Positions 34,795 through 47,291 of a stretch of DNA of 64,000 bases are shown here, one piece after another. Source of the stretch: Diphasiastrum complanatum (taxonomy: Eukaryota; Streptophyta; Lycopodiopsida; Lycopodiales; Lycopodiaceae); assembly GCA_029204225.1 (NCBI GenBank), contig CM055101.1:41628927-41692926 (forward strand), read 5' to 3'. Position numbers and translations under genes: made by a program. Under the pieces are notes generated by a model, which was not told where the DNA came from, searched no databases, and worked only from the letters and a program-made list of their open reading frames with translations. Each line of letters opens with the position of its first letter. Position 1 is the first letter of the stretch.

Positions 34795-36215
34795 TCCTCC
34801 TTAGGATTCTTTGAACGTATTTGTTGTAGCCTATGAATGCTGATTGTAAGAAATAGAGAATAAAGTACGGTACTGCAGTGACAAGGAGAATCTTACTTTT
34901 TTCACTTTTCTGGGGAAGATGCGTGTCTTAAAATCCGACTTATCGGTACGCAACTTTAACTTGCCGTTTAAAGTTTCTGAAACTTCTCCCAATACCTCTG
35001 TGCATATCATAGCTTCTGTCAGTCATCTTAACTTATGCTACGATCCATTGGATTACAAATACTGACACTCGAGTGGCTCCAATTCAACTAAACAATCTTC
35101 CCAAAAGAATTGCTAGAAAAGTCTAGCATTATAAAGTCCATCATTAAACTACCATTTTATAGACAATGAAAACACAAAACTAGATCGAGTGACCAGAAAC
35201 TGTATGGTAAGCAACTGTACACAGCGCCTGTCGATAACCGTAAGCCGCCTTTGTTCTCAAAAGAAGAGATGGAGCACACAGACCTTCAAATGATACCATG
35301 CGATAACAGTTCCCCACGCAGAGCATAGCCGTTGGAGGCAATAGCTTCAACTTAGGCTTAAGAGGACCGTCTGTGCTGGAAGTTGGCCAGGCATAGACTG
35401 CTACATAATGGCCTGGATTTTTTAGCATAAGTTGGCGAGCGGTTATAGGCCAGTATAGCTTTTCAGTTCGTCCACCAGGGTGCTCCACGACTGCTGCTGC
35501 AGCATCTGTGGCTTGGCAATTCCCCATTCTTTCTGTAATGCTGCTGCTTTAATTGTTATTCTCAAAGTTCCTCGCTTCAGTTTTCATGAATGACGAGGCA
35601 ATGCTACACAATTGGCAACCAAGTTGAGAGGAATAAAGAATAACTAGTAACGATAAGTAGCTTCTGCCATCATCTTCACTTTTTTCATCTCTCATGCCAA
35701 TCTTGCGATCTAGATCAATGGTTTTTTTATTGACAATGATATCAATTATTATCTTCTTCTTTGCCACTCATCCTTCACAAAACGTGGCAGATTGACAAAC
35801 AACCTTGTAGTGGATTGGCAAACTTAAAAGTAAATGCAATAAGTAGCTAAACCATGTGTCGGCCCTACCTGTGATCAATGCCACCCACCAAATGTTGAAA
35901 CTTTGTTCCTTATTCTCAGCAGTTTCAATAAAATTTCTTGAATCTGTAACTGGGTTTTGACCTTGATGCAAAGCTACACAAACAATCATTTACAAGTCAG
36001 CATTTGTGGGCTCCCCGCTGGGCAGCCTCACCATTTACAAGTCAGCATCTGGGGGCTCTCCCCACTGGGCAGCCTCACCATACCTTCAGGCATCAGTCCT
36101 TGATCTCAGGCACTCCATACCGAAGTCTGAAGCTCAAACAAATATATTCACAAAATTAAAGCACCCATGGACTATGTGTGTCTCACTACCATGGGAGGGA
36201 CTTCACAAAATAAAA
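34795..36215. repeat. Segmental duplication, copy 2 (partner 60-1480)
   Basis: Same gene, intron and upstream sequence as at 60-1480, in the same orientation. A short local duplication (GGGCAGCCTCACCAT with neighbouring bases, at about 36021 and 36068) occurs only here. Confidence 0.7.
34831..35527 (-). CDS. DUF4228 (PADRE) domain protein, copy 2, two exons
   Basis: Paralogue of the gene at 162-831. Exon 1 is 35527-35284 (81 codons plus one base: MGNCQATDAAA ... NPGHYVAVYAWPT ... GNCYRMVSFE) and ends at GT 35283-35282. Exon 2 starts at 35015 after an AG at 35017-35016 and reads EAMICTEVLGEVSETLNGKL, continuing to a TAG at 34831-34833, for about 142 residues in all. Exon lengths, phase and splice sites agree with copy 1, which supports both models. 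The tails differ after about residue 115. A GTAAGA lies in the tail at the same place as GTAAGT in copy 1, so a further intron is possible. Gly2/Cys4 lipidation sites are kept. Confidence 0.72.
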
Positions 36216-37523
36216 TGCTCCTGTTCTTTTTTTCTCTTCGTGAGAAATGGGCTACTCAGGCAGTTCTAGTCATAGTTAGTGAGGAGAGATTTTTTGGGAT
36301 TAGCAGCAGCATCCTCACGATTTGTCTCCTCCCGTGTCTGCACCCAAACTATCTACACAAGAAAGAAAGAAGAAGAAAGAAAAAAAGCAGGCTGCAGACT
36401 TGCATAGGTGGGTGACTTGCCCGAATCCAGCACTGATCTTGTGTTGTGACTCTTCAATTTTTTTTTTGAAATTTCTAGATTATTTTTCTATCCAAGGCAT
36501 TTTCTAGAAAACCAGTGCTCATAAAAAACCGGCGAAGTCTACCAACCAACCAATCTAAATTGAATTGAATAGGCCAGTTTTGTAAGCATCATGTAATTAG
36601 ATTGTCTTCCTTTGATAAGGGACTCAGGGATTGTATGTCAATTTTTTATATCGAGTTAATGAAGTTAAGATTGGAAGAAGAAGAAACCGCTTTGATAAAA
36701 AGTGAGAGGAAAACTCCAAAAATAGAGGAAAAAAGAACAAGCATTTGAAGAGCTATTGACACAAACCTGTATGGGAGAAGGAAGATATTTTGTTAAAGCC
36801 CACTATTTTGTCAAGGGTTAGGTGGGTTGGCAATTGGCAAGCAGGTGGCATCTTGTAGGTACAAGTACTGGTACATATCTATGTATTGCCAATTGTGCAT
36901 GAACTGGCAATCTTGGCCCCATGCCACTCTCAATGAAGGGTGGAGGCCTTGAGAGCTCCAAGAGTTGGAAAAAAACTATTCCTGAGGGCCTCCACCACCT
37001 TTAGATGAGACGGACACCATACTACCATCATCGTAAGCATAGTTGGGAACGTGTCAATCTTACATGCACAAACCATGTCATCAATAGTTGGGAATATGCA
37101 GATCCCACTTGCACAAAAGGACAATGTGGTAGTGAAAAGCATACATACATTGTTTGTGTTGCCAGTGCCAAGCTCCAACAGAGAAACAACCAACTAGTAG
37201 GTTGTTATTGTGCAGTGTTCAAACTTCTACCTTCAAGCAAAGGGTTCATACTATGAGCAAGTGTGTTTGCATGTTAGTATTTCATCCTTCCTTTTAAGAA
37301 GTCTAGCACCTAAGGAAAGTGTCTTATGTGATTAGCCCATTTGATGTGAAGTTGTAAGTGACAACTCAAAATGTAGAGCATTGGTTTTGGTTCCAAAAAG
37401 TGGACTTAAATTGTCTCTACATGGCAACAAGGCTTTGCCACCTCATATGCCACATGGTGGAAACTCAAGTGTGAAAAGATGCACTTTTTAAATATGGAAG
37501 AATGGCACCCAAACAATGGACAC
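36216..37523. other. Non-coding stretch
   Basis: No gene recognised. Around 37025-37110 a short unit (ATAGTTGGGAA followed by a TGCACAAA block) is doubled. Confidence 0.3.
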
Positions 37524-38345
37524 TATCCATATTAATCTAGTTCCATTCATATCGCTGCATTTTACATGCATTCTCGCACAGTCTGCAAAAATACTCTATT
37601 ACTGAAGACAAGCCAGAGAATGGCAGTCCGACTTGGCCGACTTGGCCGACATATCAAAGAAGCCCGACTTATTGACTCTCTCGACTAGTCGTCTTATCCA
37701 ACTTATCGGGAGGTCCAACTTGTCGACTTATACTGTCCCGATTTGATTGACTATCAGCAGTGACATGCTCGACTCCGAATAGTTGAGGCCTTCTCACTCC
37801 CACTTCTTGCAATTGCAACTACTTGACAATGACAGCAGCAACCACGATCTCCTCCAGACAGCACAACAGCTCCACGCCATCTTCTTGTACACTCATCTGC
37901 ACAAATGTAAATTGTATATAGCGGATCATTGTAATCTAATTAAGTAGGTGGATCAATTATAGTGATTTATAGAGAGACAAACACTGTATATGCTTTCATG
38001 AATCGATTCTTTCTTCAGACTGATTGTGAGTAATAAGCTCATAGCTTTTACAGAATGGAACTAGCTTCCTGAGCACATGGTTTTGTCCGCTATTTTTTTG
38101 TGCTCATAGCATCAAATCTGACTTGTATTTTTATACATTAATTTGAATCAATCATTGTCTTCTATTGCATTCAGAGTTCTTGTCAGAATTGTATGCATTG
38201 CTAGTATGTCTTCATGTCTAACTTTCTTACTGCTTTGTCTGATTGGTTGCTCTTTTGCTTCGGCAAACAACCGCGCAATCAAGCTCTATTTTTCTTTTGT
38301 GTTCGCCTACTGTAGTAGTGGTGCACGCACCGAGGGAATTGGTCA
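37524..38345 (+). repeat. Copia LTR, solo, 5' end missing
   Basis: Collinear with the LTR at 56167-56915, from ATATTAATCTAGTTCCATTC to the terminal CA. The first roughly 45 bp are missing. No pol is adjacent on either side, so it is a solo LTR or a truncated remnant. Confidence 0.65.
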
Positions 38346-39112
38346 ACCACTGCCTTTGAGTAGTAGTAGGATCATTTTGCAATCCGATTGCTCGACCCAT
38401 CCGAGTCTTCAGACCATCTTCCCTAGCAAATTCTAGGAAGAATTCTCGAAAAACTTGCAGCTTAGGTGGTTTCGAGAAAATCATCGGTGATGGCCTCATA
38501 ATTCACTGTCACTGTGTGAACAATCGTTTGGCACAATAGGGCTTGCAAATCTATCTAAAAACTGGTCAATGACAAGCTTTCCAGCTCACCTAAAATTTTC
38601 ATAACTTGATTGCTTGATGATGTGACAACTCCCAAACTTAAAGATCAATCATTTATGATTGTGAATCCTTCTCTAAATCAAGTTTTACAACAATTGAGTG
38701 ATAGTGAGCAAAATTTTTCTTGTTGAATGGTATTGCTATTGCATTGTTAGATGTTAGTAACATTGCTCTTGTAATCATATGCTATTAGTATGAATTCCAA
38801 GATCTCTTTTCTTTTTCATTTAGATTTGAATATAAAAAATAAATAAAGAGCTTTCATTGCAAAGGAATAGAGCATCGAATGCACAGGGAAAAGTTAGTAG
38901 CACAACAATGATTATTGAAAGAGAAAGCGCGTTAACAAGGAGAAAAATAATAGGCAAGTATTAAGTTTAAAAATAAATCAAGACACAATGTGTGATTCTA
39001 TTCACTTAATATTGACTCGATATTTCATGTGCTATCTACTGATGCCAACTCTAAATTTTGATATTCATTGATTATTTATTTCAAGTCACAATAGATGTAT
39101 TGCAATCAACTT
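38346..39112. other. Non-coding stretch
   Basis: Nothing recognised. Confidence 0.3.
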
Positions 39113-39852
39113 ACGTTGGAGGGTTTGCGTATCCCAAGGCAACCCTAACCCTAGTTAATAAGTGAGAGGGATTTGGCACCTTGCGTGTGTAAGTCCAACC
39201 CGATGATCACATAGAGATTTGATTAATTAGAAAGTCAATAAAAGGACTTTAGGCCTTTTTGTGGGACTTTTAATGTCGCAGGCCTAAATGTCAAGTTAGT
39301 GAATAAGTTGGGTCTCCCACCAAAATTGGTTTAAAATTCAAATTCAAATTGGTTCCCTCCAAATTTTGAATTGAGTTCCTTGCATTTTTTGGAACTTAGG
39401 TTAGAATTGGCTACTATGAATAGGTGCAAACTCGAGTTTGTAAAACATGTTTCATCTTCATTTCTAATACAAGCAGGTTGGTCCTCTTATGAAGTGGATG
39501 TAGAATGTCCTTGCTCTCTATCACTTTCCTCCATCTCTCATATATTCTTTATGGTTGCAAATTGTTGGATGTGAATGTTATTGAATTTGCTTATTCTTAT
39601 GCTTTTTGTGAGAGAGAAAGGGAGAGAGAAAGGTAAGCTTTCATTATTGTGGGTTTAGTGTTAATGGATGTAGGGTTAATTGATAGTGTTAGTGGATCTT
39701 AGTGTTAATTGTGATCATCTATGCATGTTGAATTTGAATTTATGCTATCGCTCTCATGGGATCGAACCTCACGTGACATCTAACCTCATCTCCTTGATGC
39801 TTGTGTGCTTGGATCTAGGGCTGAGGCTAGGGTAGGGAATAGCCCCACAACA
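39113..39852 (+). repeat. LTR with Athila-type PBS
   Basis: Ends CCCACAACA just before the PBS. Shares internal blocks with the LTRs at 17.8 and 21.6 kb: AATAAAAGGACTTT(A/G)GGCC, then an inverted AGGCC-type block and GTCAAGTT. So it is a distant member of that family. The start near 39113 (TTGGAGGGTTTGCG) is approximate and no partner LTR was found. Confidence 0.55.
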
Positions 39853-39856
39853 ATTT

Positions 39857-39874
39857 TGGCACCGTTGTCAGGGA
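39857..39874 (+). other. Primer binding site, Athila/Tat type
   Basis: TGGCACCGTTGTCAGGGA, close to the TGGCGCCGTTGCCGGGGA form, four bases after the LTR. Confidence 0.72.
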
Positions 39875-40601
39875 GTTACACCAATTTATCAGTTTGCAGC
39901 ATGTTTGGATGGATATTAGCTTGCATTAGGCATCTTGTTTTGGCATAAGTAGGCTTAAAATTGTATTTTAGGGTTAGATTGAGACTGATTTTGCTTGATT
40001 TGAGTGGATCTTCTTGTTTGAAATCTAATTTGATTGTTGAGCAGGGGAAGCTATTCAGATCACCAATCTTAAGATCCATTTGGATCTGAGAAATCAGGAA
40101 AAAATAACAAAAATCGGTCATTTCTACCAGATTTGAGCAAAAAGGAGACAAAATTGTCATCAGATCTGATAAATTTTTTCCCTCTTACAAGAAACTTTTG
40201 CCAAGTTGCAAGAAGCTTCGGTTTCATTCACAGAACCTTCAGATTGAGGGGCGAAGGATATTTCTCAACAGATTTGCAAAACTATCAGAAAACATAAAAA
40301 AATTATCAGAATCCTAAAAAATCCAAAAAAAGAACCTTCATCCGATTTATTATGCATAACTGTGATTCAAATATATCTAGTGCCAGGTCGACGAAGAATA
40401 ATACTAAAAATAGAAGGCCAAAGTGACTATTCATCTAGTTGTTGGTAATAAATTTTATTAATGTCTCCACCTGAGAGCATTACCTCTGAGGAAAACTTTT
40501 CTAGTACTAACAGGTTAAATAAGATCCATGTGTTGATTAACTTTTTTTTCATCCAAATCATACTAAAATTACGGTTATTATCATGGTCATATTATGATAT
40601 C
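39875..40601. other. Leader-like non-coding stretch
   Basis: Follows the PBS. No gag frame seen. A short ORF on the minus strand (39876-40160) lacks motifs. Confidence 0.3.
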
Positions 40602-40997
40602 TTATATGAATTCCCCTATGCAAGTTCTATTACCTAGTTTGACAATGCAGTTGTCTATTAAACACGCATTCCATTGGCACAATAAATTGTGCAAACTATA
40701 GATTCTTTCTTCCTCCTCAAACTTATCAACAAAATCGTTCAGATTGCCAAAGAGACTTTCAACCAAACTCAAAGTGTCTTTCTTTTTAATAAACTCCAAG
40801 TAAATCTTAACCCAATCCATAGTTTCCAAAAGATCAATCAAGCACATAACCTTATCCTTTGGTCCAACAGAAGCACAAGTAGCCCTATCTGTATCAATGA
40901 TGAAAGAATGCAAATTTACAGACTTTTTCAGACAACAAATTAGAGTTTGTATAAAATGGTTTGGTGGTATTACGGGCTCCCCATAACCCAAAGACAC
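40602..40997 (-). CDS. Unrecognised 131-codon ORF
   Basis: Not recognised. The product is predicted soluble with an acidic helical middle (GNLNDFVDKFEEEERIY), several Cys and no signal peptide or membrane segment. It ends as an open frame with normal amino-acid variety, unlike the low-complexity ORFs nearby. It could be an eroded gag or aspartic-protease-adjacent domain of an LTR element (copia gags have DTDRATCAS-like stretches only weakly), or chance. No neighbour helps. Confidence 0.25.
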   Translation of the reverse strand: MSLGYGEPVIPPNHFIQTLICCLKKSVNLHSFIIDTDRATCASVGPKDKVMCLIDLLETMDWVKIYLEFIKKKDTLSLVESLFGNLNDFVDKFEEEERIYSLHNLLCQWNACLIDNCIVKLGNRTCIGEFI

Positions 40998-42490
40998 AAC
41001 ATCTTGAAACCATCATGTGGACTACCATAGTGATTCTTAGTTAACTCTCTCTACACATCCTTGAGATGTAAATCCGACTATTCCTTGGTTGAGATAGTTC
41101 TAAATCTTTACCTTTTATGGTAAGGAAACTATCATTTGACTGATTGAAATGATCATTGGCTGCTAAGGACCTATGTTTGCTTGTAATGAAATATGCTTAC
41201 AATGTTACTAAGATTATCATAGATCAATACTACAATCTTGCTTCCGAAATAATCTACTAGAAGCTGAAACGTGTGGGCAATGTCTCAAAAGCTTCATGTG
41301 AACACAAAGACAGGTATGATGATCAACTTTTTGCATGATGTGTTGATTCTGACAGCGAACAGTCACCATAAGAATTGTAAGAAAGTTGCTTTTTTGGCAT
41401 GGTGAAGTGGACGTTGGCTAGTGGAATCTGCCCTGCAAATTATCCATGCCCTCTTTTGTATGAATGCGTGAGGACCTGTTGAAATGATGGTTATGCGCTT
41501 GAGTATATGTGCACTTGATAATATCTTTAGTGGTCGTTGTTGGAATGCAATGGGGCACCATCGCTACTCTCTGCCTTTATAATTTATGTTTGGCTTCCAT
41601 CTGAAACATGATGGGTTTCTGGTTTGTCTGAAAATCAGAAATGAGAGTGCTTGTTGTGTATACATGATATTGTCTCCATGCGTTGCTACTTGCAAGCTGT
41701 TTTCCCATCTGATTTTTGCCTGGCTCAGTATCAACTTATCACTTTGATAAGTAAAGAAGAACATATTATGTGTATGCTATAATGATTGCTATGCAAACAA
41801 TGTTATCAAAGATATATTTACGAGATGTGGTATGAAGCTTTTTTGATAGTATCCACCCATATACAGGGATAACTCAAAATGCTGTGCTATTTTCCCGGAT
41901 TTGCTATTATTCGAACAATAAAATACGAAAGGATTGATGCTTTTATGCTGTTGGCAGATTCTGAAGAATCCCCAAGATGCCAAGCTAAGCTGTTATAAAG
42001 AACACCTCTCATCCTAGATCAAGGAGGTCTCAAAAGGAAGAGAGAAGGATGGAGATGAGAGCCGAGGAATACTTGAATATAGTTTTAATTCATGTGAGCC
42101 TCATGGTGAATCCCAAGAGAAGGAATTACCATGTAGGAGCTAGTAGTATTTCTAGGCAAATGCGATAAATGTAGACCCCTCTTAAATAAATTAGAGTGAG
42201 CCACCTTTTGATGGTGACCTCTAGTCGAAGAATTAGTTACACTTGGAATTTGTAAATAGTGGAATTGCCAGTTAGGCTCCACATGGGCAATCTCATTGTT
42301 TATTTAAGAGCCCCCCTCTCTTATGAGGGAGCTTTACATGTAATGTCATTTGCTCTTGATTGAATAAGAAGATCCTCCACGAGTTCTTGGCATTCTTGAA
42401 GCTCCTTGTTCGTGACAGCTTTCTTGAGTGATTCTTTTATAAACATGCACTTCTATTTCTTGAATGTGGTTGTGGATTAGTTGTGGAATA
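40998..42490. other. Non-coding stretch
   Basis: No gene recognised. GAGCCCCCCTCTCTTATGAG near 42308 with following sequence resembles the end of an LTR transcript region, without a partner. Confidence 0.3.
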
Positions 42491-42493
42491 GAT

Positions 42494-43100
42494 TTATATT
42501 CTGTGTCCAAGTAATATCCCTTCTTTTATACCAAAAAAACATTTCTCTGGATGAAGAGATAAACAAGTATCTCGACACCGTTGCAATGTTAATTTCAGCT
42601 TCTGCAGGTGCATCTTTATATCACTATATACACTGAAATCATCAATAAATATTTCGAGAAAAGTGCTTAGGAAGACAGCGAATATTAACATCATGATTCG
42701 CTGAAAAGTTGCTAGAGCATTACAAAGACCAAAGGGCATTTTGTTGTAGGCATAAGTGCCCCAATCCGTAGTGAATGTAGTCTTTGAACGATCCTCCTTC
42801 CACACTCCAACCTGATTATAACCAGAAAAACCGTCATAGAAACTGTAACGCTCCTGACCAGCAACCTGATCTAAGATGGAATCAGTGAAGGAAAGAAGAT
42901 GATGATCCTTCCTTGTGGCAGCATTGAGTTTGCGGAAATCTTGACATATTCGTATTTTGCCATTTTTCTTCTTTGGGACGACAACAATGGGTGAAACTCA
43001 TTCACTGCTAAAGACAAGATAGATTATACATGCCTTAAGATGTTTGTTGAGTTCGTCCTTAACCATGAGAGTATACTTAGGATTGAGACACTACTGTCTC
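42494..43100 (-). pseudogene. RT first half, Athila/Tat-like
   Basis: Seen: SFTDSILDQVAGQERYSFYDGFSGYNQ across a shift, then KTTFTTDWGTYAYNKMPFGL, CNALATFQR and the catalytic IFIDDFSVYS, where IDDF replaces the more common VDDF/MDDF. It ends at KCFFGIKEGILLGHRI, just at the RT thumb. The continuation expected next (GIEVDKxKV) is found instead on the plus strand at 49.88 kb. Confidence 0.85.
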
Positions 43101-43102
43101 TG

Positions 43103-43675
43103 TCAAACAGGTACAACATCTTCCTTAAGATTAATACGGTGCTCTCCGAATTCTGTAGGTATACCCTTCAAATTGTTGAGCGACCAGGCAAAAACATCTT
43201 GATACTCCTTCAATAGTTCAGTGAATTCCGCTAACTCCGATTCTCCAAGTGACTTTGAAACATGCACAAATCTGCCAGGTGCAAGTTCAATTAGTTCAGT
43301 AGAATCTGGTAATATGATACCTTCTGTCATACTGGCCTTGGTATGGCCATGAATTTTGCGCATGGTTGACTCCATAGATGTTTTTTTGTTGTCAACTTGG
43401 TTCTTGTTACCAAATTCGTGTTCAGATTCGTCACTCGAATCGTCAGACTCTTTCGAGTTCGTGTCTACAACCATGATTTCTTCATATGAAACATTCACTT
43501 CAGTGTTGCAGGCATCAAAGAATTCTTCTTCGTCAGCATTCTCATAACATTCGAAATATTGAACTTCAATGTCAGATGCGTTAGAAAAAACATTTAAGGC
43601 ATAAGAAGATTCCTCTGATGTAAAACTGGTGTCAGACAAAGGCGTTTCACCTTCATATTTGTCCCGACTCCACAT
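43103..43675 (-). pseudogene. Protease-RT linker, acidic
   Basis: 190 open codons. The first 90 are very acidic (many Asp/Glu/Ser). The rest contain ELAEFTELLKEYQDVFAWSL followed by a GIPTEFGEHRI stretch, the conserved lead-in to Athila/Tat RT. A stop separates it from the RT core. The acidic part has no recognised fold. Confidence 0.75.
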
Positions 43676-43849
43676 GATTATTTGTTCTGCTGGCTTACCA
43701 CGATTATTGGTCTCACCAGCCTAAAATCTTAGCTCTCTGGATTTCCAATGAACACTTGCGTTTGATTGATAAAGCCAAGGTCGTCTAATCAGCACAGAAT
43801 AAGATGACAAATCGAGTGGTTTGATAACTATGAAATTCATTGTGAATGG

Positions 43850-44332
43850 CTAGGCTTGAATGTAAACAGTGACATCCTTCAGTTCTCCAACAGGTTTTCG
43901 TTGTGTCGAATCAACTAACTTCATGTTTCGTTGTGTCAGTTGAATGTCAGTCAGCCCCAAAGCATGAGCTGTATCTTCTGTTATTATGTTCACGATGGAA
44001 CCAGAGTCAATTGAAACTTTTTCAATCAGGCATCCCGTAATGGTCATATCAATTTCAGGTGCACCGAGATCACCTAAATCAATAGACAGAACACCAGCAT
44101 CTAGCAAAGAAATTTTTTTCTTCTTTTTTGGTGCAGAAAGACCTTTCAGTTGCTTTCTGTAATAAGTGTTATCTTCCAGCAGCTGCTCAAAAGTAATATT
44201 CGGATGAAGTGATCCAATATCAGTCAGGATGTCATAGTCTTTTGTCTTCAATTTCGAGATTGGCTTATCGATAACAGTACTAGACAATTTTGTCTTTGTG
44301 ATTTCGTCGTCCCCTTCCTCGAAAGTGACCAC
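43850..44332 (-). pseudogene. Retropepsin of the Athila/Tat-like element
   Basis: Seen: GCLIEKVSIDSGSIVNIIT with the active-site Asp-Ser-Gly (DSGS), and a downstream hydrophobic block. It lies between gag and RT as expected. The N-terminal 90 residues are a polar linker with a lysine run. In active elements this enzyme cuts Gag-Pol. Confidence 0.75.
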
Positions 44333-45263
44333 CTTCTCTGCAGCAGCTGACTGAAGTTTAGCATTGATAATTTCTTTCGCCTCTGATGAGATATCTTTTG
44401 CAACAACTTTGCAGCATCGCGGTCATAGTCGGGGTCATCTTTGAGATCTTCTTTAGTCGTAGATTTATTCGTCGTCTTGCTAGAAGATTTCTTCTTCGAG
44501 GATTTTCTGCGCTTCGTCAAAGATTTATGGTAAGGTTTCGAGGAGCTTTTGCTTCTCGTTGTGACTTTGAATAAGTTCTCCACGTCACTTGGCCAGGACT
44601 GATCTTCTGTCTTTGCCAATTTTTCTTTAATAATGTCAATTCTTTGCACAACAGCATCAGTCGAAGCTTTCGCTTTCGAGTCTGCAGCAGCTGGTGTTGC
44701 TACATACTGATACTTGGGTTGCGGCTTCTGTGGATGAGGGCAATCAGGATACTTGTGACCAGGCTCTCTGTTGTTCGAGCATAACGGTACATAACCAATC
44801 GACTTTCGCGGTTGAGGACAGTTAGGTGAAAAATGTCCCGGCTCTCCATAGTTATAGTAGTTGCCCAACACTGGTTTAGTCGGGGTTTGAGACTTCGCTG
44901 GTCCAACAGATTCAGGAGGATTATGTCTTCTTGGTGCAAACTTGGGTCTGTCCTGCTGGGCTGATGCTGTAGTACCCTGAACATAGTTAGTAGTCGCATC
45001 ATTTTGAAAAATAAAAGTACCTCCTGGGCAGGATCTTCAATGTATTTGACATTCACAGTGGTGCAGTCTTCCTTGGTGTGTCCTGAAGTTCCACATTTCG
45101 TACACCACATTCCTAAGTTGGAAGAAGACGCTTTCGGTCTTTTATCTGCAACTTCAGAGATCTGCACTTTCAAGTCATTAAACTTTTTATTAAGGTCAGC
45201 CATATTACTCTTCCAAAGCTTTTCAACTTTAGAAGTTGACGACTTATCCTCGACAACTTTCAT
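44248..45263 (-). pseudogene. Nucleocapsid with zinc knuckles
   Basis: Two overlapping frames. The first (45263-44700) has a perfect knuckle CTKCGTSGHTKEDC. The second (44871-44248) has two damaged ones, YNYGEPGHFSPNC and CSNNREPGHKYPDC, each lacking one Cys. A Lys/Ser-rich basic tail (KSSKKKSSSK) follows. RNA binding would be the role in a live element. Confidence 0.78.
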
Positions 45264-45429
45264 GTCGTCCTTTCGTTTGGATTGTCGTTTATTCTTTCTC
45301 TCTCCTTTGTCAGCTTCTGATTCTGATGAATCGCTGCTTTCAGATTCCGAACTTGAAGAACTGGTACTTGAATCAGAATCTGAATCATCATCGCTGTCAC
45401 TAGAATCAGTCTTCGACTTTCAAGATTTC

Positions 45430-45969
45430 TTAGTTGATCGTCACTTTTGTGCTAGTTTTGAGGTCTCGAAATTTTTGGCTAGCTATTACTGCTGCTAAGG
45501 AGGTCATGTCCCCTTGTGTGCAATACCGATCAATATTTGGTGGTAAACCAGCCAAAAACCATTCGATCTGCATATCAACGAGATATACACCGATTAGTTT
45601 TCCTATGAGATTTTTAACCTTTCGTGTATATTTGCGAAGGGATTCTTTACTCTTCTTCTGAACATTGTTCAGACGTCCGAGAATTCTTGATTTGTAACCG
45701 ATTTCTCTAAACTGGTTCAGAAACGCATCTTTCAGTAGGTACCAGGTTCCTACACGGCCTGGTTTAACTTGACTGTACCAGATGCGCACCTGCTTTCTTA
45801 GCAGACCAGGGAAGATTTGTAGTTTGTCTACGTCAGTACCTTCGTTATTTGCATTAGCGATTGACTCAAATTGTGAGACATAGCTATCTCCATCGTCAGA
45901 AGAAGTCCCTTTAAAATAATTGTATTTAATTTTTGAAATAGAAGTGAAATGTGCAGCAGGGCCCTCCAT
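45430..45969 (-). pseudogene. gag capsid region of the Athila/Tat-like element
   Basis: 180 open codons: YVSQFESIANANNEG, LLRKQVRIWYSQVKPG, LLKDAFLNQFREIGYKS and ESLRKYTRKVKNLIGKL match the plant gag core (F..IA...W......W..L...F...F). A Ser/Asp/Glu-rich stretch (45300-45420) lies between it and the knuckles in another frame. Confidence 0.8.
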
Positions 45970-46120
45970 ACTGAAGCTAATTAGGAGTTCAAGTAACTGA
46001 ACAGTGATTTCGTCTAGATTTCTTTGACTAGTATTCTCACTTTGTTTTCGTAAAAATTCCTCTCTAAGCTTACGGTATCGTTGGAGATGGATTTGTCAGA
46101 TTTCTTATACCTTTCCTAAA

Positions 46121-46141
46121 CTATCCCCAGCAATGGCACCA
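46121..46141 (-). other. Primer binding site, Athila/Tat type
   Basis: The minus strand reads TGGTGCCATTGCTGGGGATAG, five bases after the LTR end ATACCA. Close to TGGCGCCGTTGCCGGGGA. Confidence 0.72.
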
Positions 46142-46146
46142 AAAAT

Positions 46147-47291
46147 TGGTATATGTCGTACTATACCAACAGGGTTTATATAGATTTTATAGTAAATAAT
46201 GTCGTTCCCACAGAGGATATCGTTAGAAAGTTATGTATTTGGTACAATTATGGCAAGTGGGTTCGAGTGTTATTCTGGTTGTCAACAGACATTAAAAAGT
46301 AACCGGTATTAATTATGGTTTGGGAAATGTAATGTTAATAATTTCAGAACAACAATCTAGCCTCTATCAAATTGAATGAAACGCGTTCTACAGATGAGAT
46401 GTTATCAGAGTAGTACAACAATACTACACTCTGGCTAATTAAGGTGTCAACAAAGAGTCCAGAAATGTTCGATGTATTTGCAACTGTGCAGACAATTAAT
46501 TGATCTCGTTCGTGAACTGTTCGTTTCTAGACATAAGTCCTCAACAACTAAAGTCCAAATTAATGGTTAAAGAACACGTTAGAAACTTATGTCAATGCCA
46601 ATCAGGAAAACAGATCAAAGACTCAATTCTTCAGACAGGGACTGTCATCTCATATGTATACATACAGATTTATTCAATGATCGTGCTAGACTGTACCAAA
46701 GATAGTCGTTATTCGAGTGCCGAAAAGAAAGTATTCGCGACAGACAAATAAGATGGTTTTAAGACAGTTCTTTAGAGCATACTTTACGGATACACAGCAA
46801 ACGACTGTAATGCACTAGAGCGTCTGTCTGACTTCTTCAATCTCTTACATATGCATAAACTCTTCTCTCTCAATGCTTGAGACTGAAGTGTGAGATCAAT
46901 ATATGTTCTACGGGGCGAACAAACACACCTCTAAAACAATAGGTGCGTCGCTCCCGCGAAAGGTTCTAGTTAACAATTAGACTGAAAATACGTTCAATTA
47001 TACCATGAAAGGTATACTTAACTACGAGTTAAAGTTACTCTAGTTAAACATGTCTTTTCGTATCTAGTCGTTTCATGTGGACGACCTAGTAAAGGTTATC
47101 CAAAGTAATGTCTTTCTCATTAAAGGTCTTGCCCTTAATTACAAGGCAAGTACTTAGGAGATATATTCGCGAAAAATGACTTTAGGCCTCTTCATGAATT
47201 ATACTTAACCAGCCCATATCTTCATTTTCGAGTATATCATGCCATATTTATGTTGATATTCAATTTTTAACAATAAGGTGGCATCACAGAG
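46147..47291 (-). repeat. 5' LTR of the Athila/Tat-like element
   Basis: 1145 bp on the minus strand, from TGTGATGCCACCTTATTG to ATACCA. Its first 105 bp recur at 51787-51895, which supports the start. No full partner LTR is present. Confidence 0.7.

Larger units (their letters stand above)
42494..47291 (-). mobile_element. Athila/Tat-like gypsy element, 3' half missing
   Basis: Minus-strand order: LTR (47291-46147), PBS (46141-46121), gag (45969), zinc knuckles, protease, RT first half. It stops at 42494 in RT. RNase H, integrase, any third ORF and the 3' LTR are absent here. Several stops and shifts occur. The Tat/Athila placement rests on the PBS type, the long LTR and the DVFAWS block upstream of RT. 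Confidence 0.78.
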
